DNA from: Acridotheres tristis
Taxonomy: Eukaryota > Chordata > Aves > Passeriformes > Sturnidae
Assembly: GCA_037013685.1 (NCBI GenBank)
Contig: CM072919.1
Coordinates: 54,575,116 to 54,639,115 of the forward strand
DNA length: 64,000 nt
Direction: 5' to 3'
Shown: in pieces, positions 14,301 through 29,300 of the stretch
Numbering within the stretch: the stretch's first letter is position 1
How the letters are laid out: the number at the start of each line of letters is the position of its first letter
Notes under the pieces: generated by a model
The model's input: the letters and a program-made list of their open reading frames with translations, nothing else
What the model was told of the DNA's origin: nothing
Database searches by the model: none
Program-made: the position numbers and the translations under genes

Positions 14301-17300
14301 GAAGTAAATATTCAGCTTGAAATAAGAAGAAAATTCAAATGATTCATTTAAAGGCATTGCTTTCTCTTAACTGTGCAGTGTTGCTTTTCTAGAAATGGGA
14401 ATGTATTTTTGTGCGATGTCAGACAGCAATGAGATCTCATAAATTAAGTAATTGCATTTGCAAAAACAATTCTTTTTACATACAAGCTTCCAAGAGTGGT
14501 TGGTATGAAATCACTTGAGAGCAATGAGAAAGCCCATGATGCACTTTTAGATGTACATTTCAGGGTATCACATGGCACTATTTTAAAAACACTTATGATT
14601 TGTGGTAGCTCTTAAAACATGGCACTTGTACAATAGGAACCTCTAGTAGAAACACCACTTCCAGATATTCTACTCAAGTAACTATTTATGTACAGTGTAA
14701 TCTTTCTAATATTTTCTTAATTTTGCTTTCTTTCAGCGAGGCCCACCACTCCTCTTTCTGTGGGCACTATTGTACCCCCTCCAAGGCCTGCTTCAAGACC
14801 AAAGCTGTCTACTGGGAAACTTAGTGGGATTAATGAAATAGTATGTATTGATTATTATTTTTTTATTTGCCATTTGACTTGATTTCAGATACACCATTAA
14901 TTTACACTGTTACAGTGGAGTTACTTTCTAGCCAATGTTTAAGGAATTACATAAGCAGATTTTCAATATTGCCAAATAGGCATGGTAATAGTTTATGATA
15001 AGTATCTTATTACAACAAGTAATTATTAACACAAGTGCAAAGGTCCAAACCATAATTTTTGCATCAGCTGAGTGTTTTTAATTGAGCAAATCTGTAATTT
15101 GATAATGAAAGATGGTGCATGCATAGGATTGAAGTTTTTAAAATGCAAAATACTAGTGAAGTTATCAACAAACCTCCCTTGATTTAGGGATATCACCAAA
15201 GCTTTGGGAAATGAGTGGGTTTTTTTCCAGTTGTGTGTTGACAGAAATAGCCCTGTTGTGACTTCTCCTCACGCTTGGTGCTGGTTTGTGGAGAGGGGAG
15301 GTGGTAGCTCACAGAAGTTGCCTGTGAGGATAATGTACACTCTCTGTATGTGCCTGCAGTGCAGGTCACCTGCTGATAAGAAATGTGGTAAAGAATGCAA
15401 ATAACCAAACAGCCTATCAGACTAGGCCATGCCTTATTTCCTCTGTAAATATTAGTATTCTGCAGGTTTTGTTTGATTTCCTGACTTGGAAGAATGTTCC
15501 TGTGGTAAAATCCTCTTATTGTCTTTCAAAGTAGTAAGATACTTTCACCATATTGGTATAAACAAAATTCTCATCAGCTTTGGTAAAACTGAGAAAATAT
15601 CTTCAAACTGTTTAGTTTTTCTGCAGGATAAGAACAGAGTTAGTTTTGAAATTCTTTTTTCTTTCCAATACACAATTGTAGTAATTGCTCTTAGCTCGAG
15701 GAGTCTGTTCTTCATGTCATCATAATTAAATAGAATTTATCTGATACTGTTCTGCTATAAAGTATGATCCTGAACACTAATTTTATACTGTTGCTTTTGA
15801 AATTTACTATAATCTGGATACAAGTAGATGGTTGTCAGTTGTCTTCATTATATGAAGACATTATGTTAACTCCTTTTACGATTCTAGTCTCTATGAAAGC
15901 GAACAAGTGCAATGGAATGGGGTAAAAAAGGTTACTATGGCACCCTGTCCTTAGTGGGAAGGAAACACCCCAGATTCATAAATGCTAGTGGTCAGAAGGA
16001 ATGACTGAAGTCAGAGGGTCCACAAAACTCACAAAGCTTTATTATTAAATTATGCACTTGGCATGGAAATTGGTATGTTAGTCCCTGACCTACTATATAT
16101 GCACATGACAGTGGGTTCTGAATAAAAAGGTAGGATAAAAAATGAAGAGACATAGGAATATATGAAATAAACAGGAAGAGAGAGAGAGAGAAACAGAGAA
16201 AAAGAGATCACCAATCCTGGTTCCAGTGTTGGTTCAGCTGATGGAATGCCCTGGAGGTATCACCTAGGCTTGTTGGGGATACATTTTTATAGACAGGTTT
16301 TCCCCACTTAGAGCTAAGTTTCTTGTTTTCTATGCAGATTAATCATCTTGCGCAGTTCATTCTTTGAGACCTTTCTGGAATTCAGTCAGAGGGCTTTGGG
16401 CATCCTGCATGGTCTTCATCCTCCCCTACAGTCCATGCCCACTCCTCTGCCTCATTCCGGCACTTGAGCTGTAGCGATACTTGTGCTTATATGCAGGACC
16501 CATTACAGAATGTTTGTCATGGAAAAGTGCTGCCTACCACTGCATAGCCCCTTCTCCAGCCACATCTTGTTCTTTTTCAGTTTGTTACTACCAACAATCC
16601 TTGGTTATTATCAGTGGACCTTGTCTGCTAGTACCAATAGTCTGTGGTTATTACCAGGAGGCCTTGTCTATTAGTACCAACAATCCTTGGTTATTACCAA
16701 CAGTCCTTGATCATTATCAACAGTCTTTGTCTGTTATTACCATCAGTCCTTGGTTGGTTCACAGGCGTGCAGCTATCAGTGTTTCAGACATACACATTAG
16801 CCCCTTATCTCCTGGGATTCTACAGTTAACCTGCCAAAATGGTGCTTCGGGGATTTCGGCACCTTTCAAATAGGTTAATCCCAGCATGATCATTAACAGT
16901 TAAGTGTATCCTAAAATCATCCAGAGATTTAGAGTGGAAGAGACTTTTAAGTTCTCTTGGCCAACCTGCTCAAAAAACGGTTGACTTTAAAATTGTATCA
17001 GGTTGCTCAGGCACATGCTGAGTTTTGAAAATCTCCAGAGTGGGAGATTTTACAATCTGCCAATCTGGCAGCCTGTCTCAGGATTTTACTGCAAGGTTGC
17101 AAGAAGGACTTTTCCCAAAGTCCGGCTGCCATTTCTTTGCTGTAGTTCTTGCATCTCTTGGAAGAGCCTGACTCTGGCTTCTTTGTGTGCCTGTTTTTAC
17201 CTACCAAGAGACTGCTAATAAATCCCTTCTTAGGTTCTGTTCTCTGGGCTGAAAAAACCCTGGTCCTCCAGCCTATTCCTCTCTTGCTCTTGTATTCCAG

Positions 17301-20300
17301 TCGCAACTATTTTAGTTGCCCTCTGCTGCTCTCACTTCCAATTCATTAGTAGCTCTGCTTTAACTCTATAAATATATGTTTGCCACACAGACAAGGGGCT
17401 GTAGTCTTAATTTCTGATACTATGTTTTACTACTACTACTATTATTATTACTGTTATTATTATTATTATTGTTATTATTATTGTTATTATTATTGACAAG
17501 CTGTTGCATAATCAAATATATTAGACTTGACTACTCTGCCAAAAAAACCTAAGATCTATGAAATAATGGAATTTACTCCAATGGAAAATGCAAGTTCTCT
17601 GCTTTCCACTAAAAAACTAGGGTAGATAAAACATTAAAGAAACTATGTTGTGAAATATGAAATTGATAGGGGCATGAAATAACTTTTCTATTTACAATAT
17701 TTTTTTCATCTGTTTAAAACTACTTTGTGTTATATTCTTGTGATCTCTTTTGCTCAGCCTAGGCCATTCAGCCCTCCATTGACCTCTAACTCAAGTCCAC
17801 CTCCAGCAGCTCCTTTGGCACGTGCAGAGAGCATTTCTTCTATATCCTCTTCTGCTTCCCTCAGTGCAGCAAACACACCCACAGTTGGTAAGTTTAATTA
17901 ACCATTTTATCTTACTTCAGAAATAGGACAACTCAGCCACTAGGTTGCACCTGTTGTGAGCCATTGTTGGAGTTAATTGTTTCATATGCGAGTCCAGGTG
18001 ATTCAAGCATCCTTTGCAATGTCTGCTTCTAAATGACACTGAGACACAGGAAAGTAGATTAAATTAGATTAGATCATAGATCCAGTTATGGCATGTTCTT
18101 CATGGAAATATTATGCACAATTAACATTCCATGAATTCTTACTTGATATGCTTGTATATCCATCAATTACAACATGTTATCATATATTTGTTCAGAAGAT
18201 GTTACTGTGTAGGTGCAGAAATACTTAGGGACACTGAAAGATTTGAATGAATACAAATGTTCACAGAATTGAGTTCTTTTATATTCTTTAATTATGTTTG
18301 GTGTTCCGTAATTGCAGTTTCCAAAAAAGAAATCTAATGCATCTTTTTCTTCAAGTTAGTTAAGAATATAAGCTGAGCAATAAAAGCACAACAAACAATT
18401 AAACAAGAAAGATGAAGATGAAGAGGAAATTCGTCTTCATATGTTGCCACTAATTTCAGAAGGTGTTCTCTTGTTTTTAAAGGAAGACCCTTTAGTTTTG
18501 ATATTTGATTATCATAAATCAAAAGGAGATTTTAGTTAGTTGGGGTTTTTTGTTAGTTTGGGGTTGGCAGAGCTTAAGATATTTTAACTTGTTTGTTTAG
18601 CAGTATTAAACTGTTTAATTCCTGAACACCATTACACCTTCAGTCACAAGTTAAATCAAGTTGTTAAGTTATCATTGTTGCCAAGGATTCCTCACTCAGG
18701 CTCAGCAGCTCAGAAGAGCATCTGTGCTGCACCTAGTGGGAGTTCTGCCGTGGAATTGTTTCCACTCTGCACAGAAGCAGAGCTACTAAGTTCTGCCCAA
18801 CCTTAGCTCTTACAGTTCAGTGTCCACCATTTTCACAAATGCTGAGAAGCATCACAGAAACAAAACTGATATTTTGGTTGCCAGAGTCTACCCAGGCTCA
18901 CATCCTCAGGTCTCAAGCTCTCGTGTTGAGGAACTAAAAATTGGTGGCAAGAGCATCAATATGCCCAGCTTTGGGGAGATATATGTGTGTGTTGTTGGAA
19001 ACAGTGGCAGAGTGCAATCTTGAGGTGAGGCAGGAGGTAAGGAGGTGTGTGCTGACACTGAGGTTTGATGTGGTTATTATTCTGGCCTAGGATAAATAGA
19101 TAAGGCTAGTTCTATCTGCACTGATTGCACTTTCCTGGGAAAATGGGAAGGGCAGTGCAAAAAGCTGAAGTACTTTGGGGCACGAGGATATAATTTGCAA
19201 TACATTCTGTATTCTTTTGACTTTTGCACAGTTGATTTTCCCTTACCCCATTTGTCCTGAATAATGGAGAATTGACTCTGATTATCTTTTTCCAAGTGAA
19301 GTTGAAGGCATATGTAATTGAGTGCTTCTTTTATGTTTTAGCTTTAATTTAGTTTGCAAAATATTTTTAATATTAATTTTTAACATCTGTTTTTGCTTGA
19401 AATATTTTGTTTTCTTGCAATGTTTTGTTTCATTTAAATGTAATAGACGATGATCATTTGATTCGAAATCTTCCTACAATTGAAAAGCTTTGTGAGACAC
19501 CACCAGGTATTGTACTCAAGGCACATTTATGTCATAACTAATCATCCTAATATCCTAATAAAATTGTATTTCTTTTGAAACAAGTTTCTCCAGATATTTC
19601 TGGTATCTGGCGCATACAAATTGCTTGGCGTCTCAACTACATAATAAGTTATATATTGCTGAAATCACCAAAACTTATGTAACCACTTTTATATAATGTT
19701 ATCTTCTGTCTATCCACTTGCCTGTTCCATAAACAAGCTGAAACTTGGCCTTACTTCTTCAGTTTGTCGTTACTACTTTCTTTCAAGTAAAATGAATATA
19801 TTTTTACTTTGACAATCCTTATTCACCTAATACAAATAAGTAATAATGTTTCTATATTTACATATAATACAAATCTTAGAAGACAGACATAATAAAGATA
19901 GTACTTTTTAAAATAAATTTTATTTGCGTGACAGCTGTTTAGCCAGTATTGAAACTGTCGGGATCCTGTTTCCTAATCTGAACTAAAACCATTTGATTAG
20001 CTTTATTCATCTGCCCTTTTTATGACCAACGGTGCAGTCTTTTGTTCTGCAGTTGTGGTCTGCACATTGAAGGTGTCAATGCAACCATTTGCATGGTTAT
20101 GTCACTAGCTCTTGTGTCAGCACAGCTCAGGGACCAGTGGTGATCAGGCTGAGGCAGGTGGCAGGGCATTTAAGCCAGGTTTGCCATCACTAACAAAGGT
20201 GATAGAACTGGAGCCTTGATCTGGGCTGCAGCCTGAGATCAAGTGAGGATCCTTCATGCAGCTCTGTTACTTCCCTTCCATCTGAAACCTCATAGCAGAT

Positions 20301-23300
20301 ACAGAAAACCCTGAAGCTGAATGTTGCTGCATTAAATTGTACTGTCAGCAGCAAGGCAACAAAACTATGATTTTCAGCATCAGGACAAGCAGTGATGTTT
20401 GTTTCATATGACAGAAAGACAGAATCATGAAAGTTGGGAAAAGATTGCCAAGATCATCAAGTCCAGCCATTGAATGATCACCACTTCTTGAACACCTCTT
20501 GGCATGTTGACACCACCACCCCCCTGGGTAGCCCGTTCTAAGTGCAGAAATTCTTGCTGTAGCTCCAGCCTGGAGCTCCCCTGGCACTGCTTGAGGTCAT
20601 TTCCTCTTTTCCTGTTGCTGATTGCCTGGGAGAAGAGACTGTGCCCTACCTTGCTACATCTTCTGTTTAGGTAGTTGTAGAGAGTGAGAAGGTCCCCCTT
20701 ATTTACTCTTTTTCTCTAGGCAAAATGCCCTGAGGTCCTTCAGCTGTTTCTCATGACTTACTCTCCAGACCCTTCCCTTTATCCATTGCCCTTCTCTGGA
20801 TGTGCTCCACCACAAAAATGTCTTCCTTGAATTGAGGGGCCCAAACCTGGACGTTGTGGCTTCACCAATGCTAATTCCAGGGGGACAATCCCTGCCCTGC
20901 TCCTGCTGGCCACACTATTGCTGGAACAGGCCAGGATGCCATTGGCCTTCTTGGCCACCTGGGCACTGCTGGCTCATGTTCAGCTGCTGTCACCAGCACC
21001 CCCAGGTCCTTTTCCTGAGGGCAGCTTTGCAGCCACTCTGCCCCAGCCTGTGGCACTGCCTGGGGTTGTTGTGACCCAAGGGCAGGACCCAGCACTGGGC
21101 TTTGTTGAATGTATACTGATTTATTTATTTTTCAGTTTCTTGGTTTCTAGGAGAATGCATAGATTTTTGAGTCAAAGGGTGATGAACAGTGGGAGCAGAG
21201 CAAAAAAGAAGTGATCTCATTTATAGTTCCCCAAATAGGTCTCAGAGAAGTATATATACATATGTACTTGCTTTGGTGTTCCCTAAAAAGAAGGCAAGAA
21301 GAGTGTTACTATTTTTTTAAAATTCACTTTTCAGTCAAGCAAAAAGTATTTGTCTTTTACCAATAGGAAAATAATGAATATGTTTGCATTACTCTGCATA
21401 ATTTTTTTAATATTGCATTAAGTAAAAGATTTTAAAATAATTGATACACCTGTATACAAGGTAATCCTGTCTGCTCTACAGTTGTTTGTTGTTCCTTAGT
21501 AAATTGTCAGAAAAAGACATTAAAGCAGCTCGGCAACTATAAGTGCCACATTCATTGAATGTACACTTTGGTTTTAGTGAAGAATAATTCTGGAATTCAG
21601 TATTTTACCGAACAGAATTTCTAGTAATTGATAACTCATTATTTTATTGCACATTTTCCTCTTGAAATAACGGTTTCTGGATTCCTGGGACTATTGAGAA
21701 TCACAGCTTTTGTTGGTAGTTTTCAGGGAGAGAAAAATCCTTGGAATCATGGTCCATCTGTTGTCTGAAAGAATAAAGAAAAGCAGCCTACTGGAATTAT
21801 TTCATACTGAAAAAAACGAATAAATCAGTGGTTTTTATCCAGAATCATAATAATTAGTTCATTTAAGAATTTTTGGTTTTCAACACTTTTGACTAGTTCT
21901 TTTGGATCTAAGTGTTGCATAAATGTTTGCATGGCACTGAGAAGCATTCTGAACATTTTACTACCTTATGTGAGAGATTGTAATGGAGAGAGAGATATGA
22001 GGTAGCAGAATTAGACCAGCTCCTGTCTTTTGCTTTTTCTGTCTCTACTTCATTCACTTATATCTTAATTTAAGGTCTAATATGAGGTAATAGGTGCTCT
22101 GTGAAGAGCAAGGCCCCAACTTCCTTTTTACTTCTGAAAGAGCTCAGAAAGGACAGCCACTTAAATAGATTTAAATTTGCTATGGGCAATATTATACAGA
22201 AGAATTGTTTTGTCTCTGTTTTATGGTATGAAAGAAATTTTTCAATTTGCTTATGAAAAGATAAAGACTGTACCTCCTTTGTGATAGGTAATGCTATGTG
22301 ATACTGACCATCTTCATTTCTTCATGGTACAAAAATGTAATAAGATGCTCTCTACTATGCTGCTGCACTAAAAAAGAAGAAACTTCCAATATGTTGTATT
22401 TCATACACGTATGGAAAATTTGTGAAAAATGAAATCTCGTGACAACCTGTTCCATCAACTGTATATGTGCATTTCAAAAAGTCTTAGCATGAGGTCTTGG
22501 TTGATTTTTATAGCTCTGTATTGGAATTGTGTTGTGTTAGCACAAGCAACAAGTGAAGACTTCCCCAACAATTTCTGCTTGGGAGTTGCAGTGTTTGTTG
22601 GCTGAAAAAGTTAAAGCAATGTTCAACAGTGCACTTACGTGGGGTAATATTGATAAATTTGCGTTTAAGTTCATTTTTACTGTAAGTGAATTCTTTGTAT
22701 TTCTGTGACCATTTTATCATGCATTTTTCCATACAAAAAGCATACAGTAGGGATTTTTTTTTTAATAATTCTAGTCAATTTGCTTTGGATCTGTTGACTT
22801 CACCCCTACCAGTTGCCATTTTAATGCAGTGTTCCTCTGTCTCATGTGTTTCCTTGTGTCTGTTTACATAATGTCATACCAGTAGTCATACCTGTGTTCT
22901 TAGGCTGCTGAGCAGTATTTTGGTGGTACAATTGTACTGTACTATGTTTATGTATTTCTACACACTTTACAAGTAATACCTCAGATGACACTGTCGTTGG
23001 TGTAAACTCTTGTGAAAATTACAGATGTAGTCAACCGTTCTGAAATCTATTACGCTTTTTGAAAATTAAATCTATACACTGTATGTATTCTAGGTGTTTC
23101 ACGTGGTCCCAGCCCCGTCAGCCTTGGAAACCAGGACACCTTGCCTGTTGCAGTAGCTCTTACTGAATCTGTTAACGCCTACTTTAAAGGAGCAGATCCC
23201 ACAAAGTTAGTTAAATAGTGAATTGTGTTGAATGTATTGAGTTATAATAAGAAAAGACATTGAGTCTACTTTTCATACTGGGGGAGGGGAATGAGTATGT

Positions 23301-26300
23301 ATTAGAAGGGGAATTCAAAGGGGTTTTTTCCTTGGCTATAAGTGACAACAGTGGCTTATTGCTCTGTAATGGCCTGAATCCTGCCAGGAGTTCATATATA
23401 CCTGCTTTACAAACATGTGTTCAGTGAGAGCACTGAGAATGACCAGGATTTTTATCATTGTCAGGTAGGTGTTTCATGCAATTTTGTGCAGCTGAAAGCA
23501 TTTCATTCCCTGTCACATCCATTAGGCCATCCATAGGCCTTGCCTAGGCAGAGCCATGCCATGTTTTCAAAGCTTGAAAAATATCCAAGACTACTGTATG
23601 CTTAAGCAGTTTGTTTCTTCTTTCTTATTTCATCTTATTTCCAAGCTGAAAGTGACAATACATAGTCACATTACCCTCATTTGAGATTGATTTTCTGTTT
23701 TAATTCATAAGATTGTGAAATTGCAGTGGTTGCTTTAAAATTAGTATTGGAACTAGGCAATTAATGAGTTGCAATGAAGCTGATTTTTTTATTCTCTTTT
23801 AGATGTATTGTGAAGATAACTGGTGATATGACGATATCATTCCCAAGCGGGATCATTAAAGTCTTCACCAGCAACCCATCTCCTGCTGTGCTCTGCTTCA
23901 GGGTGAAAAACACAAGCAAACTAGAGCAGATTCTTCCAAATGCACAGCTTGTATACAGGTTTCGTATTTTTTTAAACATTACAAATTATGTAGCTTGCAG
24001 TTAAGTATGAGCTGTTATGTATGTAGATCAGAATTCTTTGTAGTCTGGTTGATTTAATTACATATAATTTAATTTTCTGAATTAATCTTGTTCAGCTTAG
24101 TTCTCTCCACTGCCACTATTAAAAACCTCAGTGATAGCTGGGCTTAAAATTTGAGCTGAGTATAACAGCCGTGAAAATAATTTATGTCTCTGTGTTTTCA
24201 TATGCAATTTATAAATAATTTCTTTACACCTTAGTAATAATGGTAAAACTAAATGATGAAACAATAGGCTTAAATGGAAAACAAGTAGTAGAAGATTCAT
24301 GTACTTTCATTTGCCATCTACTAGTATATTTTAAATCTGAATCATTACACAAATCAGATTCTTTACATAACTATCTCTTAGATGTGTAGCAGCATGCTTG
24401 GAAGAATTCGTAGGAAAAAAAGGTTGCTGATTGAGTAGGATAATTGTTGTAATTGCACTTGGAGATATTGTTTAAAAAAACAGAACAGAAAATCTGGAAT
24501 TTTTTTAGCAGAAAGCCATTTCAGTTGAGCAGTTTGTATTTCATTTATTGGAGAAATTATTTGAAGAATAAGCTAAATGTTTTTAAATGGTGTATTTTTA
24601 AATTACTGAAATAATAAACTATATGTACATATTCTTTTGTATTTAATTTTGTTTTGTTAGTTCATACTTAATGTAATGAATAATTAATACAAAATTAAAT
24701 TTAATCACTGTTTGACATGACAGTTTATAACTGAAATGTTAGCAGAGCTGTATCTAACAAAGTGAATTATACTGAAAAAGTGTATTTTGTAAAAATAAGT
24801 TAAAATGTCTAGTATTCTTGAATGTGTGGTGTAGTGTTTCACCCCTAATTAATGATCTCTCTTTGTAGTGATCAGTCACAAAGTGACTCCAGTACTAAGG
24901 ACTTTTGGATGAACATGCAAGCTATAACAGTCTACCTCAAGAAATTATCAGAGCAGAATCCATCTGCATCCTATTACAATGTGGATGTTTTAAAGTATCA
25001 GGTAAACATTCTTATCCTTTTGTAATTTTTAAGGAATTCCAGCATATGATCTATACCCAAAAATTAAAAGAATTTTTCTTTTTCTGCCAGCATGGAGGTG
25101 AACTGTCATCCCTCATCTAGACCAATTCTGAGTATGTCTCTACTTATAATGCATAGACTCTGCCCAGGCTTAGCACATTCCTGCTATGCTTCATGTCAGT
25201 CCCTAAGATATAGGGCTTGTTTTCAGCTTGCTAATGATTCAGCCCAATCCTGCAAGCAAGCTTCAAACACTGTTTTTCTTCATATTTGTCAGCAAAGTCA
25301 AATTCTCCTTTAAGATATTTGATGGGGACTCCTTGCACTTTGTACTCGTACCGTCTTTGATTTTGCAATTGCATTAAGTTTTTGGATGCTGTAACTGATG
25401 AATTTTAATGCATGGTTCTGGCTTGCAGTTGAAAGAAAGTAGGTTTAGATTAAATATTAAGAAAAAAATTCTTTACTGAGAAGGTAGCAAGTCACTGGCA
25501 CAAGTTGCCCAGAGAAGTTGTGTATGCCCCATCTGTCCCTGGCAGTGTTCAAGGCCAAGGGTAGGGCTATGACCAACCTGGTCTAATGAAAGTTGTCTGT
25601 GCCCATGATGAGGGCAGGTTGGAACTATATGACCAGGGAGAAAAGGTGGATAACTTACTCTATAAGCAGCTAGGTACTGTTCAGGATCATCAGGCCTTGT
25701 TCTTGTAGGTGACTTCAACTTACCAGATGTATGCTGGGAACATAACACAGCAGAAAAAAGGCAGTCCGGGAAATTTTTAGAGTGTATGGAGGACAACTTT
25801 TTGTCACAGCTGGTGGGCAGACCCACCAGGGGAAGGACTATGTTAGACTTGCTGTTTACAAATAGAGATGGGCTGATGGGAGATGTGGTAGTTGGAGTCT
25901 GCTTGGGGCACAGTGATCAGGAAATTGTAGAGTTCTCGATATCTGGTGAAATCAGGAGGAACACCAATAAGACTCTTACATTGGACTTCTGGAGGGCAGA
26001 CTTTGGCCTACTTAGGAAACTTAGTCAGAGTTCCTTGGGAAGCAGCCCTTAAAAACAAAGAAGTCCAGGATAGGTGGGCAGGCTTCAAAACAGAGATCTT
26101 GAGGGCACAGGAACACACTGTCCCTGTGTGCTGAAAGACAAGTTGACGAGATAAACGTCCAGCATGGATAAGCAAGGAGGTCTTGAAGGAACTTAGGAAT
26201 AAAAGGAGGATGTATCATCTTTGGAAGGAGGGTCAAGTCTTTCAAGAAGAATTTAAGGGGGCTGCTAGAGCATGTAGGAAAATAATTAGGAAGGCCAAAA

Positions 26301-29300
26301 CTCAGTTTGAACTTAAAATGGCAACTTCTGTAAAGGATAAAACAAATGCTTATACAAATATATTAATGGTAAAAGGAAGGGTAAGACCAACCTTTGTTCT
26401 TTACTGGATGAGAGATGGAACTTAGTGACTGCAGATAAGGAGAAGGCAGAAGTGCTTAACGCCTTCTTTGCCTCAGTCTTTAGTGGGAAGACGTCTTGTC
26501 CCCAGGACAGCTGTCCTATTGAGTTGGTTGATGGTGCCAGGGAACAGGATGGTCCCCCGTTATCCAAGAGGAGGCAGTCAGAGAACTTCTGATATGCTTG
26601 GATATTCACAAATCTATGGGACCAGATGGGATCCACCCCAGGGTGATGAGGGAGCTGGCAGATGAGCTTGAGAAGCCACTTTCCGTCATTTACCAACAGT
26701 CCTGGCTCACTGGGGAGGTTCCAGATGACTGGAAACTGGCCAATGTGACACCCATTCAAAAAAAGGGTGGGAAGGAAGATCCTAGTAATTATAGACCAGT
26801 CAGCCTGACCTCAGTACCTGGCAAGATAATGGAACAGTTTATACTGAGTGTCATCATGCAGCATCTACAGGATGGCCGGGGTATCAGACCCAGCCAGCCT
26901 GGGTTTAGGAGGGGCAAGTCGTGTTTAACCAACCTGATCTCCTTTTGTGACCAGGTGACCCACTTGGTGGGTGTGGGAAGGGCTTAGGGTGTTGTCTATT
27001 TGGACTCCAGCAAGGCCTTTGGCACTGTTCCCCACAGCACACTCCTGGAAAAGCTGCAGCTCAGAGCTTGGACAGGAGCACTCTGTGCTGGGGTAAGAAC
27101 TGACTGGATGGCCAGGCCCACAGAGTGGTGAATGGTGCTGCATCCAGCTGGGGATCATCACCAGAGGTGTCCCTCAGGGGTCTGTGCTGGGGCCAGTTCT
27201 GTTCAATATTTTTATTGATGACATGGATGAAGGGATTGAGTCTTTCATTAGTAAATTTGAAGATGACACTAAGCTGGGAGCATCTCTTGGAAGGTAGGAG
27301 GGCTCTGCAGAGAGACCTGGAATGGTTGGATGGATGGGCAGAGTCCAATGGGATGACGTTTAGTAAGTCCAAGTGCTGAGTCCTGCATTTTGGCCACAAT
27401 AACCCCCTGCAGCGTTACAGGCTGGGGCTGGTGTGGCTGGACAGTGCCCAGGCAGAAAGGGACCTGGGGGTGCTGGCCCACAGCCAGCTGAGCATGAGCC
27501 AGCAGTGTGCCCTGGTGGCCAAGAAGGCCACTGGCATCCTGGCCTGTGTCAGGAGCAGGGAGATCATTCTTCCCCTGTACTCAGCACTGGTGAGGTCACA
27601 CCCTGAGTGCTGTGTCCAGTTCTGTCCCCTCAGTTTAGGAAGGACCTTGAGACACTTGAGTGTGTCCAGAGGAGACAACGAGGCTGGTGAGGGGTTTGGA
27701 ACAGAAGCCCTGTGAGGAGCAGCTGAGGGAGCTGGGGTTGTTTAGCCTGGAGAAAAGGAGACTCAGAGGTGACCTTATCACTCTACAACTTCCTGAAGGG
27801 TAGTTGTAGTCATGTGGGGGTTGGTCTCTTTCTCAGGCAGCAACTGACAGAACAAGAGGTCAGTCTTAAGCTGTGCCAAGGGAAATATAGGTTGGATATT
27901 AGGAAAAAGTTTTTCATGGAAAGAGTGATAAAGTACTGGAATGATCTGCCTGGGGAGGTGGTGGAGTCACCATCCCTGGATGTGTTTAAATATGACTGGA
28001 TGTGGCACTCGGTGCCATGGTTTAGTTGAGGTGTCAGGAAACAGGCTGGACTTGATGATCTTGAAGGTCTCTTCCAGCCTTGTGATTCTTGTGATTTTTA
28101 AGGTCCCTCCCAACCCAAACCATTCTGTGATTCTGTCTGAGAATGTATGACATTCTGATTTCTCACTATGTAATAGAACAGATGAATGGATTTACTGAGC
28201 ATAAGTCGTGCTTGACCAAGCTGACAAATTTCTGTGGTGACATGACTGTCCCTGGATGAAGGCATAGCAGTAGATATTGTCTGCTCAGACTTTGGAACGC
28301 CTTTCAACACCATCTACCACAGAATCTGTATAGAGAAGCTGGTAAAGAACAGGCTGGATGAGCAGACACTGAGGTGAACTTATTCCCAGGGGACATACTG
28401 ATTTTACAGTTTAATAGCTGCAATAATGATCTGAATGGTGGGACAGAGTGTACCCTTGGCAAGTTTGCTCATGATACCAAGTGGGGATGGCCCTCTGGAT
28501 AAACCAGAGGGTCATTTTGCCCTCCTAAGGGGGTACAACAGGCTGCAGAAATGGGCTGATAGGAACCTCATGAAGTTCAACAAGAAGCGCACTTGGGGAG
28601 TCACCAGCTGGAAATGATCTTAGCAGAAAAGGACCTGAGGGTCCTATGGGTTACCATGTTGAACATGAGCCAAACAATTCACTGCTTGTGCTGCAAAGGC
28701 AACAGATGGTCTCCTGAGCTGCATTAGCAGTATTGCTAGTAAGTGAAGGGAGGGAGGGGATCCTTCTCCTCGACACTGGTGACACCACACCTGGGGTGCT
28801 GTGTTCAGTTCTGGGTTGTTCATTGCAAGTGAGACTGGATAGAGTTCAGCAAAGAGCCACTAAGATGATGGTGGGACTGGAGTATCTATCCCATGAAAAA
28901 AGCCTGAGAGGGTTGTGACTCCTAAGCCTGGAAAGGGGAAACTTCAGGGAAATCTCATTAATATGTATAAATACCTGAGAGAGGGCAGGGCCAAACTGTT
29001 TTCACTAGGGCCCAATGACAGAATCAGAGGCAATGGACACATGCTGAATCTCAGGATATTGCCTCTGAACAGCCAGAACCACTTTTTTTCCTATGGCAGT
29101 GGCTGAGCACTGGGCACAGGTTGCCTAGAGGGGTAGTGGAGTCTCCATTCTTGGAAATGTTCAGAAGCTGTCTGGAGCTTAGGCAGCCTGCTAGAGGTGG
29201 CCTTGCATGAGCTGGAGGGTTGGACCAGACAGCCTCCAGAGGTATCTGTCAGCTTCAGCTATTCTGTGCATCAGTGAGATGATGTTAAAAAAGAGTCTTC

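Larger units (their letters stand above)
14841..17757 (+). other. FCHO2: FCHO2 intron carrying LTR-like and CR1 DNA
   Basis: GT-AG intron. It holds an LTR-like block at about 15920-16890, a reverse-oriented CR1 fragment at about 16905-17400, and a TTA microsatellite at 17429-17495. No exon was recognised. Confidence 0.75.

Noticed and set aside
16481..16873. 130-codon open frame
   Set aside because: It is the translation of a short tandem repeat in an LTR-like block, and two other frames are open over the same repeat.
18820..19023. 67-codon plus-strand open frame in an FCHO2 intron
   Set aside because: Starts with ATG but has no splice signals compatible with FCHO2 and no recognised protein.
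26598..26984. Active reverse transcriptase gene
   Set aside because: Part of a decayed CR1 LINE with stops, frameshifts and a mutated active-site region.
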